64,000 nucleotides of DNA from assembly GCF_900115285.1 (NCBI RefSeq), contig NZ_FOYW01000001.1, positions 2,577,272 through 2,641,271 on the forward strand, given 5' to 3'. How positions within the stretch are numbered: the stretch's first letter is position 1; the number at the start of each line of letters is the position of its first letter. Below the pieces are notes generated by a model, which was not told where the DNA came from, did not search any database, and was given only the letters and a program-made list of their open reading frames with translations. Both the position numbers and the translations under genes were made by a program. Shown here in pieces: positions 9,403-17,937 of this stretch. The stretch is from Marinobacter daqiaonensis (GTDB taxonomy: Bacteria; Pseudomonadota; Gammaproteobacteria; Pseudomonadales; Oleiphilaceae).

Positions 9403-9771
9403 TCAGGCCGCAACAGCCTCGAAGCTGGCTGTGCGGATTTCCAGCCTTACCGCATTGCCATCCAGCAGTACACGGTAGGTTTTCACCTTCACATCCTCAT
9501 TTTCCAGGCACTGGCCAGTCACCAGGCTGAAATGCTGCTTGTACAGCGGCGATGCCACCACCGGCTCCCCTTTCAGGTCGCCGGTGATGCCCCGGGCGAG
9601 CACATTGGTGCCACTGAACGGGTCGGTGTGGCTGATGGCGAACAGGGCCGGCAGCCTATAGGGAATATAGAAGATGGCGACCGGGCCATCGGGAGTCCAG
9701 ACGGCGATGCCGGACTCTGGCACCAGGTCATCCACGGTGCAGACGATGTTCCATTGGTTGGCGGTTTTCAT
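9403..9771 (-). CDS. nirD: nitrite reductase (NADH) small subunit
   Basis: A 122-residue protein with the Rieske-like fold of NirD, the small subunit that accompanies the siroheme NirB in the NADH-dependent six-electron reduction of nitrite to ammonium in the cytoplasm. Landmarks are WTPDGPVAIFYIPYRLPALF, SGTNVLARGITGDLKGEPVV and ASPLYKQHFSLVTGQC. As usual in NirD, the Cys and His ligands of a true Rieske cluster are not present. A GTG five codons upstream is in frame, but ATG 9771 has GAGGAG about eight bases before it and is preferred. It is the last gene of the nasB-like/nirB/nirD unit, 71 bases after nirB. Confidence 0.93.
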   Translation of the reverse strand: MKTANQWNIVCTVDDLVPESGIAVWTPDGPVAIFYIPYRLPALFAISHTDPFSGTNVLARGITGDLKGEPVVASPLYKQHFSLVTGQCLENEDVKVKTYRVLLDGNAVRLEIRTASFEAVAA

Positions 9772-9842
9772 GGTGTGGCTCCTCACTATTTTAATCAGTA
9801 TCCAGATGCTCGTTCAAACCGGGAGTTGTGGTGGGCCCTGCC

Positions 9843-12350
9843 TCAGACAGATTCCAACAAGGGCCGGCGCTGATCCCGCTCGGTAGTCCACTGCTGCACA
9901 GGGTCTTTCTTCTCCGGTGCGTTGACGAACTCCCGGAAGCGCTTGCGCTTCTCAGGATCCTCCACGGCGGTTTTCCACTCGCACTGGTAGGTGCTGACGA
10001 TATCCGCCATGTGCTGCTCCAGCTCCTCGCCAATGCCCAGGCTGTCCTCCAGAACCACCTTTTTCAGATAGGCCAGGCCCCCCTCCATGTTCTCCATCCA
10101 CACACTGGTGCGCTGCAGGCGGTCGGCGGTGCGGACGTAGAACATCAGCACCCGGTCGATGGTACTGATCAGCCCCTCGTCGGACAGGTCGGTGGCGAAC
10201 AGGTCGGCATGGCGCGGACGCATGCCGCCGTTGCCGCAGACGTAGAGGTTCCAGCCGTTCTCGGTGGCGATCACGCCGATGTCCTTGCTCTGGGCCTCGG
10301 CGCATTCACGGGTACAGCCGGATACCGCCATCTTCAGTTTGTGGGGTGAGCGCAGGCCCTTGTAGCGGTGCTCCAGGAAGATGGCCATGCCCACGCTGTC
10401 CTGCACGCCGTACCGACACCAGCTGTTGCCCACGCAGGACTTCACGGTTCGCAGGGACTTGCCGTAGGCGTGACCGGTTTCGAAGCCGGCGGCGATGAGC
10501 TTTTCCCAGATCTCCGGCAGTTCGCTCAGGGTGGCGCCGAACAGGTCCACCCGCTGGCCACCGGTAATCTTGGTGTAGAGGTTGTACTCCCTGGCCACTT
10601 CACCCAGCACGATCAGCTTGTCAGGGGTGATTTCCCCACCCGGCACCCGGGGCACGATGGAGTAGGTGCCGTTCTTCTGCATGTTGGCCATGAACGTGTC
10701 GTTGGTGTCCTGCAGCGGCACATGGTCCGTTGTCAGGATGTGCTCGTTCCAGCAGGTGGCGAGAATGGATGCCACTGCGGGCTTGCAGATGTCGCAGCCG
10801 TGGCCCCGGCCATGCTGTTGAATCAGGGTGCGGAAGGTGCGGATGCCGTTCACCTTGACGATATTGAACAGGTCCTGGCGGCTGTAGGCAAAGTGCTCGC
10901 AGAGGTCCCGGCTCACTTCCACGCCGCGTTTCTCCAGTTCGCTGTCCACCACGGTCTTGAGCAGCGCGGTGCAGCCGCCGCAGCCGGTGCTGGCCCTGGT
11001 TTCACCCTTGACCGCGCCCAGGTCGCAGCAGCCGGCGTCAATGGCGCCGCAGATGTCACCCTTGCTGACATTGTGGCAGGAGCAGATCTGCGCTGTGTCC
11101 GGCAGGGCATCCGGCCCCAGGGCCGGGGCGCCGCCCTGGCTTTCCGGCAGGATCAGGGATTCCGGGTTGTCCGGCAGATCGATGCCGTTGAGGGCGTATT
11201 GCAGCAGGGTGTCGTAGTGGCTGTTGTCTCCCACCAGGATGGCACCGAGCAGCTTTTTGCCGTCTGCACTGATCACCATGCGACGGTAGTGTCCCGCGTT
11301 CTCGTCGCTGAAACGGATATTGCGGGCACCCGGGGTCCTGGCGTGAGCATCGCCGATGGAACCAACGTCCACGCCCAGCAGCTTGAGCTTGGTGCTCATG
11401 TCGGCGCCGGTAAAGGCGGCATCACTGTCGCCGTTCAGAATGGCGGACAGGGTACGGGCCATGGTGTAGCCCGGCGCCACCAGGCCGAAGATCTGCTGGT
11501 TCCACAGGGCGCACTCGCCGATGGCGTGGATATGGGGGTCCGAGGTAGTGCACTGGTTGTTGACGATGATGCCGCCGCGCTCGCCAGTCTCCAGTTCGCA
11601 GGACCGGGCCAGGGTATCCTGGGGCCGGATACCGGCGGAGAATACGATAAGGTCGGTTTCCAGGTGGGTATCGTCGCCAAAGTTCATACGCAGGCGGGAT
11701 TCCTCACCATCGACGATGGCGGTGGTGGCCTTCTCGGAATGCACCTGCACGCCCAGTTCCTCGATCTTGCGACGCAGCAGGGCACCGCCGTCCCCATCCA
11801 GCTGCACTGGCATCAGACGGGGAGCGAACTCCACCACATGGGCATCCAGACCCAGGCTCTTGAGGGCATTGGCCGCCTCCAGGCCCAGCAGACCGCCACC
11901 CACCACGACGCCGGTGCTGGCGCCATCGGAACAGGCGCGGATCGCGTCCAGATCGTCCAGGGTGCGATAAACAAAGCAGTTGGGATTTTCCCGCCCTTCA
12001 ATGGGCGGCACAAAGGGATAGGAGCCCGTAGCCAGGACCAGCTCATCGTAACGGTAGGTGCCTTTATGGGTGGTGACCGTCCGGTTTTCCCGATCCACTG
12101 CAGTGACCAGCTCGTTCAGGTGCAGGTCGATGCGGTTGTCGGAATACCAGTCCGCCGTGGCCATGGCCAGGTCGGCATGGGTGGATCCACTGAAGTATTC
12201 CGACAGGTGAACCCGGTCATAGGCCAGCTGCTTTTCCTCACCGAAGACGATGATGTCGAACCCGGCAGCCGCTGGCGATGCGACGAACTGCTCGAGGAAA
12301 TGGTGGCCAACCATGCCGTTGCCGATGACGATCAGGGTCTTATTGCTCAT
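9843..12350 (-). CDS. nirB: nitrite reductase (NADH) large subunit
   Basis: An 835-residue protein of the usual NirB length. In order it has an FAD/NADH pyridine-nucleotide oxidoreductase region (GNGMVGHHFLEQF at the start, GVVVGGGLLGLEAANALKSL near residue 147), a BFD-type [2Fe-2S] domain (CSCHNVSKGDICGAIDAGCC then STGCGGC), a nitrite/sulfite reductase half domain (TKITGGQRVDLFGA) and the siroheme/4Fe-4S region (VGNSWCRYGVQDS and SGCTRECAEAQSKDIGVIA). It reduces nitrite to ammonium with electrons from NADH. A long open frame on the opposite strand is a codon-bias shadow. It starts 30 bases after the nasB-like gene, so it is in the same operon. Confidence 0.96.
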   Translation of the reverse strand: MSNKTLIVIGNGMVGHHFLEQFVASPAAAGFDIIVFGEEKQLAYDRVHLSEYFSGSTHADLAMATADWYSDNRIDLHLNELVTAVDRENRTVTTHKGTYRYDELVLATGSYPFVPPIEGRENPNCFVYRTLDDLDAIRACSDGASTGVVVGGGLLGLEAANALKSLGLDAHVVEFAPRLMPVQLDGDGGALLRRKIEELGVQVHSEKATTAIVDGEESRLRMNFGDDTHLETDLIVFSAGIRPQDTLARSCELETGERGGIIVNNQCTTSDPHIHAIGECALWNQQIFGLVAPGYTMARTLSAILNGDSDAAFTGADMSTKLKLLGVDVGSIGDAHARTPGARNIRFSDENAGHYRRMVISADGKKLLGAILVGDNSHYDTLLQYALNGIDLPDNPESLILPESQGGAPALGPDALPDTAQICSCHNVSKGDICGAIDAGCCDLGAVKGETRASTGCGGCTALLKTVVDSELEKRGVEVSRDLCEHFAYSRQDLFNIVKVNGIRTFRTLIQQHGRGHGCDICKPAVASILATCWNEHILTTDHVPLQDTNDTFMANMQKNGTYSIVPRVPGGEITPDKLIVLGEVAREYNLYTKITGGQRVDLFGATLSELPEIWEKLIAAGFETGHAYGKSLRTVKSCVGNSWCRYGVQDSVGMAIFLEHRYKGLRSPHKLKMAVSGCTRECAEAQSKDIGVIATENGWNLYVCGNGGMRPRHADLFATDLSDEGLISTIDRVLMFYVRTADRLQRTSVWMENMEGGLAYLKKVVLEDSLGIGEELEQHMADIVSTYQCEWKTAVEDPEKRKRFREFVNAPEKKDPVQQWTTERDQRRPLLESV

Positions 12351-12380
12351 GGGACTGTCCTCTCTTTCGTATCCTGGTGT

Positions 12381-13601
12381 TCAGGCGGCCTGCTCACAGT
12401 ACTCGCGACCAAAGGCCAGGTTGGCCCGCCAGGGGGTGATGTCTTTATGTGTCTGAATCTGTTCCGCGTACCAGTTGCCGTCAGTGGTATCGCCGAACAG
12501 CACGGCCCCCACCAGTTGCCGGTCGTGGATCAGCAGCCGGCAGTAGCGGTTGTTCTGGTGGTCCTGCCAGACAATGGATTCGGTTTGCCCGTCATCGTCG
12601 GTCTGGCCGCAGGAGAAAATGGGAATGCCGCTGATCTTGAGCCGGGTGGGTTGGGTGGCGGCCTGGAAGCGTCGGCCAGTGGCCCGCTCGCTGAGCACCG
12701 CTGCCAGCACCTCCGCCTGCTGATAACCCGGGTCCACCAGACCAAAGGTCTGGCCGTTGATCTCGCAGCACTCTCCCAGGGCGAAGATGTCGGGGTCACT
12801 GGTCTGTAAACGGTCGCTTACGCGGATTCCCCTGCCACAGTGGAGCCCCGCGGCGCGGCCCAGCTCTGCGTTGGGTGTTATCCCTGCAGCGGTGATGACC
12901 AGATCGGTGCTGATCAGGGTGTCGTCATCCAGTCGGACCGCCCGCACGCAACGCTTGCCCAGTAGCGCCACGGGCGCGCGGCCGGTGCGGATGCTCAGGC
13001 CGCGTTCAGTAAGGCTCTTCGCCAGCAGCTTGCTGCCGGTGGGATCGAGCTGACGGTTCAGAAGACAGGGGTTGCGATGGAGAACGGTCACCGCCATACC
13101 CCGGCAACGGAGCCCCTCCGCCGCTTCCAGACCCAGGAAGCCGCCACCGATCACCACAGCACGACCAAAGCGCTGGCTCAGGTCGATAAGGCGGCGGGTG
13201 TCCTGCAGGTCACGGAAGGTCAGGGTGCCCCCCAGGTCCCCGCCTTCAAGGCCCAGTTCAGTTGGACGTGCCCCGGTTGCAATCACAAGGGTGCCGTAGT
13301 CGTAGCGCAGCTCCGACCCGGTAATCACCTGCCTGGCAGCGCGATCGATCGTGACAACGGCGTCGCCGCAATACCGTTCGATACCCGCCTGCTCAAACCA
13401 GGCGGCGTCCTTGAGCCGGATCTGGTCGGCGGTCGCCTCACCGGCCAGTACCGAGGATAGCAACACCCGGTTGTAGGCCGGGCCGGACTCGGCGCCGAGC
13501 ACCACAATGCGTTCAAACGGATGACCGCCTTCAACGAGTCGCTCCAGCAGTCGCTGGGCCACCATGCCGTGTCCGCAAATCACCAGTGTTCCGGTTGCCA
13601 T
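12381..13601 (-). CDS. FAD-dependent NAD(P)H oxidoreductase, nitrate-assimilation (NasB-like)
   Basis: This 406-residue flavoprotein resembles the N-terminal half of NirB: an FAD-binding start (LVICGHGMVAQRLLERLVEG), an NADH-binding motif (AVVIGGGFLGLEAAEGL) and the closing FAD block (SDPDIFALGECCEINGQTFG). It has no siroheme or [2Fe-2S] domain. In nitrate assimilation clusters such stand-alone flavoproteins pass electrons from NAD(P)H to the assimilatory nitrate reductase, here NasA. That role is inferred from context, so no firm symbol is given. It is the first gene of its unit, and its leader carries a sigma-54-type promoter and an intrinsic terminator. Confidence 0.85.
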   Translation of the reverse strand: MATGTLVICGHGMVAQRLLERLVEGGHPFERIVVLGAESGPAYNRVLLSSVLAGEATADQIRLKDAAWFEQAGIERYCGDAVVTIDRAARQVITGSELRYDYGTLVIATGARPTELGLEGGDLGGTLTFRDLQDTRRLIDLSQRFGRAVVIGGGFLGLEAAEGLRCRGMAVTVLHRNPCLLNRQLDPTGSKLLAKSLTERGLSIRTGRAPVALLGKRCVRAVRLDDDTLISTDLVITAAGITPNAELGRAAGLHCGRGIRVSDRLQTSDPDIFALGECCEINGQTFGLVDPGYQQAEVLAAVLSERATGRRFQAATQPTRLKISGIPIFSCGQTDDDGQTESIVWQDHQNNRYCRLLIHDRQLVGAVLFGDTTDGNWYAEQIQTHKDITPWRANLAFGREYCEQAA

Positions 13602-13641
13602 GACGTTGCTCCTTCAGATAAGGACATTGTTCGCGCCAGAC

Positions 13642-13700
13642 AAAAAAAGCCGGAGCACCTATCCCCCGAAGGGGAATCGATGGTCCGGCGCCAATGCCAA
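13642..13700 (-). terminator. leader attenuator of the nasB-like/nirB/nirD operon with ANTAR-type hairpin
   Basis: On the minus strand GCCGGA (13689-13684) and TCCGGC (13654-13649) enclose an inner CCCC-TTC-GGGG hairpin and are followed by seven T residues (13648-13642), about 40 bases before the first start codon. Immediately upstream, TTGGC and GCCGG flank a six-base loop ATTGGC (13695-13690). The 3' arm of this hairpin is the 5' arm of the terminator, so the two structures exclude each other. A loop with A first and G fourth fits the known ANTAR-bound hexaloop hairpin, so NasR/NasT-like antitermination is inferred. Confidence 0.75.
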
Positions 13701-13778
13701 CAACGATGTTCTGGGAGTCCCTGACCAATGATGGTCCGGTCGATCCTTGACCGGGACGTTCATCCATACCTGAGCTAA

Positions 13779-13794
13779 AGCGATTACCGTGCCA
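13779..13794 (-). promoter_or_regulatory. candidate sigma-54 promoter of the nasB-like/nirB/nirD operon
   Basis: The minus strand reads TGGCACGGTAATCGCT, with the invariant GG-N10-GC and one mismatch to the consensus TGGCACG-N4-TTGCW. It lies about 90 bases upstream of the leader terminator. NtrC-type activation of nitrate assimilation genes from sigma-54 promoters is known in proteobacteria. Confidence 0.65.
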
Positions 13795-13914
13795 TTATCA
13801 TTAAACCCTTTAATTTCAGTCCTATAATCGGTTCCTGGGGATTCTTCGGGGCTGGCCCTGCCCCAGTTCGGTTCAGGGCCGGGGTTCTGTGCACCTTCTT
13901 CGAACGTCACGCCC

Positions 13915-14796
13915 TCAGGCAATGGCCCGGAGGCCCTGGCGCCCCTCATCCTCGCCTTCGCTGCCTGAGTCCTGCTTTTGCCCGGCGGAGGGCTTTCGCT
14001 CGGCCTTGTCCGGGAACCGCTGCTTCTCGTAGAGGAACGACAATACCGCCTGGCGGTAGCGTAGATACCTGGGGTTATCCGCCATGGCAACACGATTCCT
14101 TGGTCTTGGCAGATCAATGGCCAGGTCCTCACCCACGGTTGCGGCGGGGCCATTGGTCATCATGATGATTCGATCGGACAGCAGCACCGCCTCATCCACA
14201 TCGTGGGTGATCATGATCACCGTGTTGTTCAGCTCCTGCTGGATTTCCATTAACGAGTCCTGCAGGTGGGCCCGGGTAAGGGCATCCAGTGCCCCGAAGG
14301 GCTCGTCCATCAGCAGTACACTGGGCTTCATGGCCAGGGCCCGGGCAATGCCCACCCGCTGGGCCATACCACCGGAAATTTCCCCGGGGCGTTTATTGGC
14401 GGCATGATCCATATGCACCAGTTCCAGGTTGTGAAGGATCCACGCCTTGCGCTCCCGCTTGCTCATGGACTTGCGGAACACCTGCTGCACCGCCAGCTCC
14501 ACATTCTCGTAGACCGTCAGCCAGGGCATCAGCGAATGATTCTGAAACACCACCGCCCGCTCCGGCCCGGGCGTATTCACCTCATGCCCATCCAGCACAC
14601 AGCCACCCCTGGTAGCACCCAATAATCCAGCGACGATGTTCAGCACCGTGGACTTGCCACAGCCGGAGTGCCCGATCAGGGAAACAAACTCCCCCTTGCC
14701 GATCTTCAGGTTCAGGTTGTCCAGTGCAATAAAAGGTCCGGACGGCGTATCAAATGCCATCTGAACACCGGTCAGTTCCAAATGTGATTTGCTCAT
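13915..14796 (-). CDS. nrtC: nitrate ABC transporter, ATP-binding subunit (NrtC/NrtD type)
   Basis: A 293-residue ATPase of the nitrate/sulfonate/taurine family. Motifs are Walker A GHSGCGKST, Q-loop near VVFQNHSLMPW, signature [15 protein letters not shown], Walker B SVLLMDEPFGALD and the switch histidine MITHDVDEA. ATG 14796 with GGAGTG eight bases upstream is preferred to the longer frame, which would read through the hairpin at 14820-14929. It has no C-terminal solute-binding-like domain as in cyanobacterial NrtC, so it could equally be called NrtD. The C-terminal 40 residues are charged and low-complexity. It is the last gene of the nrtA-nrtB unit and powers nitrate uptake. Confidence 0.9.
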   Translation of the reverse strand: MSKSHLELTGVQMAFDTPSGPFIALDNLNLKIGKGEFVSLIGHSGCGKSTVLNIVAGLLGATRGGCVLDGHEVNTPGPERAVVFQNHSLMPWLTVYENVELAVQQVFRKSMSKRERKAWILHNLELVHMDHAANKRPGEISGGMAQRVGIARALAMKPSVLLMDEPFGALDALTRAHLQDSLMEIQQELNNTVIMITHDVDEAVLLSDRIIMMTNGPAATVGEDLAIDLPRPRNRVAMADNPRYLRYRQAVLSFLYEKQRFPDKAERKPSAGQKQDSGSEGEDEGRQGLRAIA

Positions 14797-14819
14797 GGTA
14801 TTCACTCCATTGTTGCGAA

Positions 14820-14929
14820 GCGCTGGCTGGGGCTGTGTCTTCCGGGACCGTCGAAAACAGGGATGGTTTCGTCGAGCCTGCACGGATGTATTCACGGCGT
14901 GTCCCGGAAGACACAGCCCCAGCCAGCGC
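14820..14929. repeat. 29-base perfect inverted repeat inside the nrt operon
   Basis: Bases 14820-14848 and 14901-14929 are perfect reverse complements (core GGCTGGGGCTGTGTCTTCC), with a 52-base loop. The structure sits between nrtB and the ATPase gene and has no T-run. It may be a dispersed intergenic palindrome or an RNA stability/processing stem that sets the ratio of permease to ATPase. Confidence 0.75.
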
Positions 14930-14955
14930 GCCATACTCCAGAAGAAAGCAATAAA

Positions 14956-15951
14956 CTACTCGTTCCAGGCCACTTTCCGCTGAACCACCAACATCCCGCG
15001 ATCCAGTAAGAACCCGATAAACCCGATAGCCAGCACCGCCACCATGATCCGGCTCAGGGACTGGCTACTGCCGTTCTGGAACTCATCCCACACGAATTTC
15101 CCCAGCCCGGGATTCTGCGACAGCATCTCCGCGGCAATCAGCACCATCCAGGCAATCCCCAGGGACACCCGCAGGCCGGTGAAAATTGCCGGAATCGACG
15201 AGGGCAGCACCACCTTGCGCACATGGGTCCAGAAGGAAAGCCGCAGCACCCGGGAGACATTCACCAGATCCGGATTCACCGCCGCCACCCCGAAGCTGGT
15301 ATTGATCAGCGTCGGCCACAGGCTGCACAGGGTCACCGTGATCATCGACGTCAGGAACGACTTCTCGAACATGGGGTCGTCACTGACGTAGGTGGCTGAC
15401 ACCACCATGGTGACCAGGGGCAGCCAGGCCAGGGGCGATACCGGTTTGAAGATCTGGATCAGTGGGTTCATCGCCGCGTTGAAGTAGCGGTTGAGGCCGA
15501 TCACGATACCCAGGGGCACCGCGATCACCGTGGCCAGGAAGAAGCCTGCCACTACCGTAACCAGGCTGGTACCGATCTGATCAATGAAGGTGGGTGCCCC
15601 GGGATAGGCGCGAATCCTGACCTCCGCGTCGGGGTTCGTTGACAGGATGCGGGCGTTTCGCTCCTCCTGCATGGTGACGTATTTTTCCGCGCGATCACGT
15701 TGGTTCTGGTGTTCCTGCCAGAGAGCGCCCGCCTGCTCCATCACGTCGGCAGGCCCCGGAAACGCTCCCAGGGAGGTATTCACCTGAGGCGCGGCCAGGT
15801 GCCAGGCCCCGAGGAACACCAGGATGCCGACCAGCGGCAGCAACAACTGCTGCGCCGCACTCGCCAGGCGCTGCCACGTAAACAGGATTCCCATGAGTGA
15901 CAGCCACCGGCCAGGGCCTGTTTGCGTATCGGTTTGGCTCAGGGTGCTCAT
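14956..15951 (-). CDS. nrtB: nitrate ABC transporter permease
   Basis: A 331-residue inner-membrane permease, family BPD_transp_1 of the nitrate/sulfonate group. A first hydrophobic segment (QLLLPLVGILVFLGAWHLA) is followed by a periplasmic stretch of about 75 residues, then five further membrane segments beginning at SLVTVVAGFFLATVIAVPLG. The EAA-like loop that contacts the ATPase is NVSRVLRLSFWTHVRKVVLP. ATG 15951 is preferred because GGAGAAAGG lies directly before it. It lies 63 bases downstream of nrtA and imports nitrate together with NrtA and the downstream ATPase. Confidence 0.92.
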   Translation of the reverse strand: MSTLSQTDTQTGPGRWLSLMGILFTWQRLASAAQQLLLPLVGILVFLGAWHLAAPQVNTSLGAFPGPADVMEQAGALWQEHQNQRDRAEKYVTMQEERNARILSTNPDAEVRIRAYPGAPTFIDQIGTSLVTVVAGFFLATVIAVPLGIVIGLNRYFNAAMNPLIQIFKPVSPLAWLPLVTMVVSATYVSDDPMFEKSFLTSMITVTLCSLWPTLINTSFGVAAVNPDLVNVSRVLRLSFWTHVRKVVLPSSIPAIFTGLRVSLGIAWMVLIAAEMLSQNPGLGKFVWDEFQNGSSQSLSRIMVAVLAIGFIGFLLDRGMLVVQRKVAWNE

Positions 15952-16014
15952 TACCTTTCTCCATGCACGTTGTACGTGCCCTAGTGACGTCTGCAAATAG
16001 CCTGATGCCGCAGA

Positions 16015-17376
16015 TCAGGGGGTATCGTCGCCCTTCAGGCCGATCTCGAAACTGTCGATGTAGGCATTCGGCGTGCGAGGGGTGAAGGGCACGCCATCAA
16101 TCAGCTCACCCTGGTGAGGGCGCTGGAAGTTTTCCGCCCCCAGGTCCGGGAAGTCTTCGGCGGGGAGGGTTCCGTCCTCAATGAGGGAGCGGGCGGCTTC
16201 CCGGTAGATGTCCGCGCGGTAGACCTCTTCTGCGGTCTTCAGATACCAGTCATCCGGTTTGGCTTCCGCAATCTGACCCCAGCGACGCATCTGGCTCAGA
16301 TACCAGATGGCGTCCGAAGGATAGGGATAGGTGGCGTAGTAGCGGAAGAAAACATTGAAGTCCGGCACCTTGCGCACATCGCCTTTCTCGTACTCAAAGG
16401 TGCCGGTCATGGAATTGGCGATCACCTCTTCATCGGCTCCAACGTAGTTGGGCCGGGACAGCAGCTTCACCGCTTCCTGGCGGTTGGCGTTGTTGTTCTC
16501 GTCAAGCCAGTGGGCGGCACGGATCAGTGCCCGCAGCATGCGAAGGTGGGTGTTGGGATTTTTCTCCGCCCATTGCCGTGTTACACCGAAGACCTTCTCC
16601 GGATTGTTGGGCCAGATTTCATAGTCAGTAATCACCGGCACGCCAATACCCTTGAACACGGCCTGCTGATTCCAGGGCTCGCCCACGCAGTAACCCTGGA
16701 TGGTCCCTGCCTCCAGTGTTGCCGGCATCTGCGGCGGGGGAGTGACCGACAGGTGTACGTCCGCCTCCAGCGTGCCGCTGGTATCCCCCCGTTGCGGTGC
16801 GTAGTAGCCGGGATTCAGGCCGCCGGCCGCCAGCCAGTAGCGCAGCTCATAGTTATGGGTGGAAACCGGGAAGACCATACCCATCCGGAACCGTTCGCCC
16901 TGGTTGCGGTATTGCTCGACGACGGGTTTCAGTGTGCTGGCACTGATGGGGTGCCGGGGACTGCCGTTCTCATTTTCGGGAATCTGGGGCTTCATCACCT
17001 CCCATACATCATTGGAAACGGTAATGCCATTGCCGTTGAGATCCATGCTGAAGGCGGTGATCACATCGGCCCGGGTGCCGTAGCCGATACTGGCCCCCAG
17101 GGGCTGACCAGCAAGCATATGGGCACCGTCCAGCTCGCCGGTGATGACCCGGTCCAGCAGCACCTTCCAGTTGGCCTGGGCCTCGAGTTCCACAAACAGG
17201 CCCTCATCCATGAAGAATCCCTGCTCCCAGGCAACCGCCAGAGGAGCCATGTCGGTCAGCTTGATAAAGCCCAGCTTCAGGTCCGGCCTTTCGGCCGGAC
17301 CGATCGTGGCCCCTGCATGACCCGTGAGTCCCGTTGAAAGGACCAGGCTCAGTGCGAAGAGAAGTTTCCGTTTCAT
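16015..17376 (-). CDS. nrtA: nitrate ABC transporter substrate-binding protein
   Basis: A 453-residue NrtA-like periplasmic binding protein that captures nitrate and possibly nitrite for NrtB. The N terminus is a Sec-type signal peptide ([20 protein letters not shown]) with cleavage likely near AGA-T. Family blocks include [56 protein letters not shown] and [13 protein letters not shown]. Many NrtA proteins have a Tat signal or lipobox; neither is seen. It is the first gene of the nrt unit, about 135 bases downstream of a sigma-54-type promoter and just after a leader terminator. Confidence 0.94.
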   Translation of the reverse strand: MKRKLLFALSLVLSTGLTGHAGATIGPAERPDLKLGFIKLTDMAPLAVAWEQGFFMDEGLFVELEAQANWKVLLDRVITGELDGAHMLAGQPLGASIGYGTRADVITAFSMDLNGNGITVSNDVWEVMKPQIPENENGSPRHPISASTLKPVVEQYRNQGERFRMGMVFPVSTHNYELRYWLAAGGLNPGYYAPQRGDTSGTLEADVHLSVTPPPQMPATLEAGTIQGYCVGEPWNQQAVFKGIGVPVITDYEIWPNNPEKVFGVTRQWAEKNPNTHLRMLRALIRAAHWLDENNNANRQEAVKLLSRPNYVGADEEVIANSMTGTFEYEKGDVRKVPDFNVFFRYYATYPYPSDAIWYLSQMRRWGQIAEAKPDDWYLKTAEEVYRADIYREAARSLIEDGTLPAEDFPDLGAENFQRPHQGELIDGVPFTPRTPNAYIDSFEIGLKGDDTP

Positions 17377-17412
17377 ATGATTGCCCCCAAGGCGTTTTCC
17401 GGAGTCTTTGCC

Positions 17413-17461
17413 AAAAAAAACGCCTGCCCCCCGTCACCGGGAAGCAGACGCCAATGTCTGC
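17413..17461 (-). terminator. leader attenuator of nrtA with ANTAR-type hexaloop hairpin
   Basis: On the minus strand a perfect stem-loop GCAGACATTGGCGTCTGC (17461-17444) has six paired bases and a six-base loop ATTGGC with A first and G fourth. Its 3' arm GTCTGC is reused as the 5' arm of an intrinsic terminator that pairs with GCAGGC further on (hairpin 17450-17421) and is followed by eight T residues (17420-17413). The alternatives exclude each other, as in ANTAR-regulated nitrate leaders such as Klebsiella nasF. The regulator itself is not in the window. Confidence 0.82.
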
Positions 17462-17522
17462 AGATCAGTCAGAATGTGTCGGAGGACATGCCGGCATCGG
17501 CTGCCTTCCTGGTGTTAAGACT

Positions 17523-17538
17523 TGCATTTGCTGTGCCA
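17523..17538 (-). promoter_or_regulatory. candidate sigma-54 promoter of nrtA
   Basis: The minus strand reads TGGCACAGCAAATGCA, with the GG-N10-GC signature and two mismatches to consensus. The predicted transcription start, about 12 bases past GC, places the hexaloop and terminator within the first 100 bases of the transcript. Confidence 0.6.
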
Positions 17539-17761
17539 TATAGATTTTTGCCCGGAAAACAAAGCCATGAGAATTATTCGGGGTGCGGAGTCAGGGTCGA
17601 AGGTGTAAATAACCGTGCAAAAAAGAGCGATACGCCCCGGATGAGTGCATCAATGGCTTGAAAGTACGGTGCTCACCGACCTTCGGGAGTGAGGTTGTAA
17701 CACCCTGAAATAAATAGGGCCTCTCTGGTAGCTATGGCCGTTATCGATACTGGCGGGTCGC

Positions 17762-17777
17762 TGGCGTCATTATTGCT
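17762..17777 (+). promoter_or_regulatory. candidate sigma-54 promoter of nasA
   Basis: The sequence TGGCGTCATTATTGCT has GG-N10-GC spacing and a perfect TTGCT -12 element. It lies 160 bases upstream of the nasA start codon and just before the leader terminator. Confidence 0.65.
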
Positions 17778-17803
17778 AGGTTTCCTGGCAGAGCGCAGAC
17801 ACT

Positions 17804-17879
17804 GGCAATGAAGCCCGATGGTCCCCGTCGCCGATGGTCATTCTGAACCATCCGGTAACAGGGACCATCGGGCTTTTTT
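17804..17879 (+). terminator. leader attenuator of nasA
   Basis: AGCCCGATGGTCCC (17812-17825) pairs perfectly with 17861-17874 and is followed by six T residues (to 17879); an inner hairpin GATGGT/ACCATC lies in the loop. Overlapping its 5' arm is a short stem GGC-AATGAA-GCC (17804-17815) whose six-base loop has A first and G fourth. This stem has only three contiguous pairs, so the antiterminator is less clear than at nrtA. The terminator lies in the 5' leader, so the longer NasA reading frame that starts at 17818 is rejected. Confidence 0.7.
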
Positions 17880-17937
17880 GGTCAGGGTCCGTCCTCTTTG
17901 GAAAGGCCTTTTACCTGATCACGTTAGCGGAGCCACC

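Noticed and set aside
10368..12809. 813-codon open frame on the plus strand
   Set aside because: It lies antisense to nirB and the nasB-like gene, has no recognisable domain, and is explained by the strong third-position GC bias of the real genes.
13915..14934. Longer N terminus for the nitrate ATPase
   Set aside because: The extra 46 codons run through the palindrome at 14820-14929 and lack family similarity; ATG 14796 has a ribosome site.
17818..17937. Longer N terminus for nasA
   Set aside because: These codons overlap the leader terminator; the [4Fe-4S] N terminus and a ribosome site fit ATG 17938.
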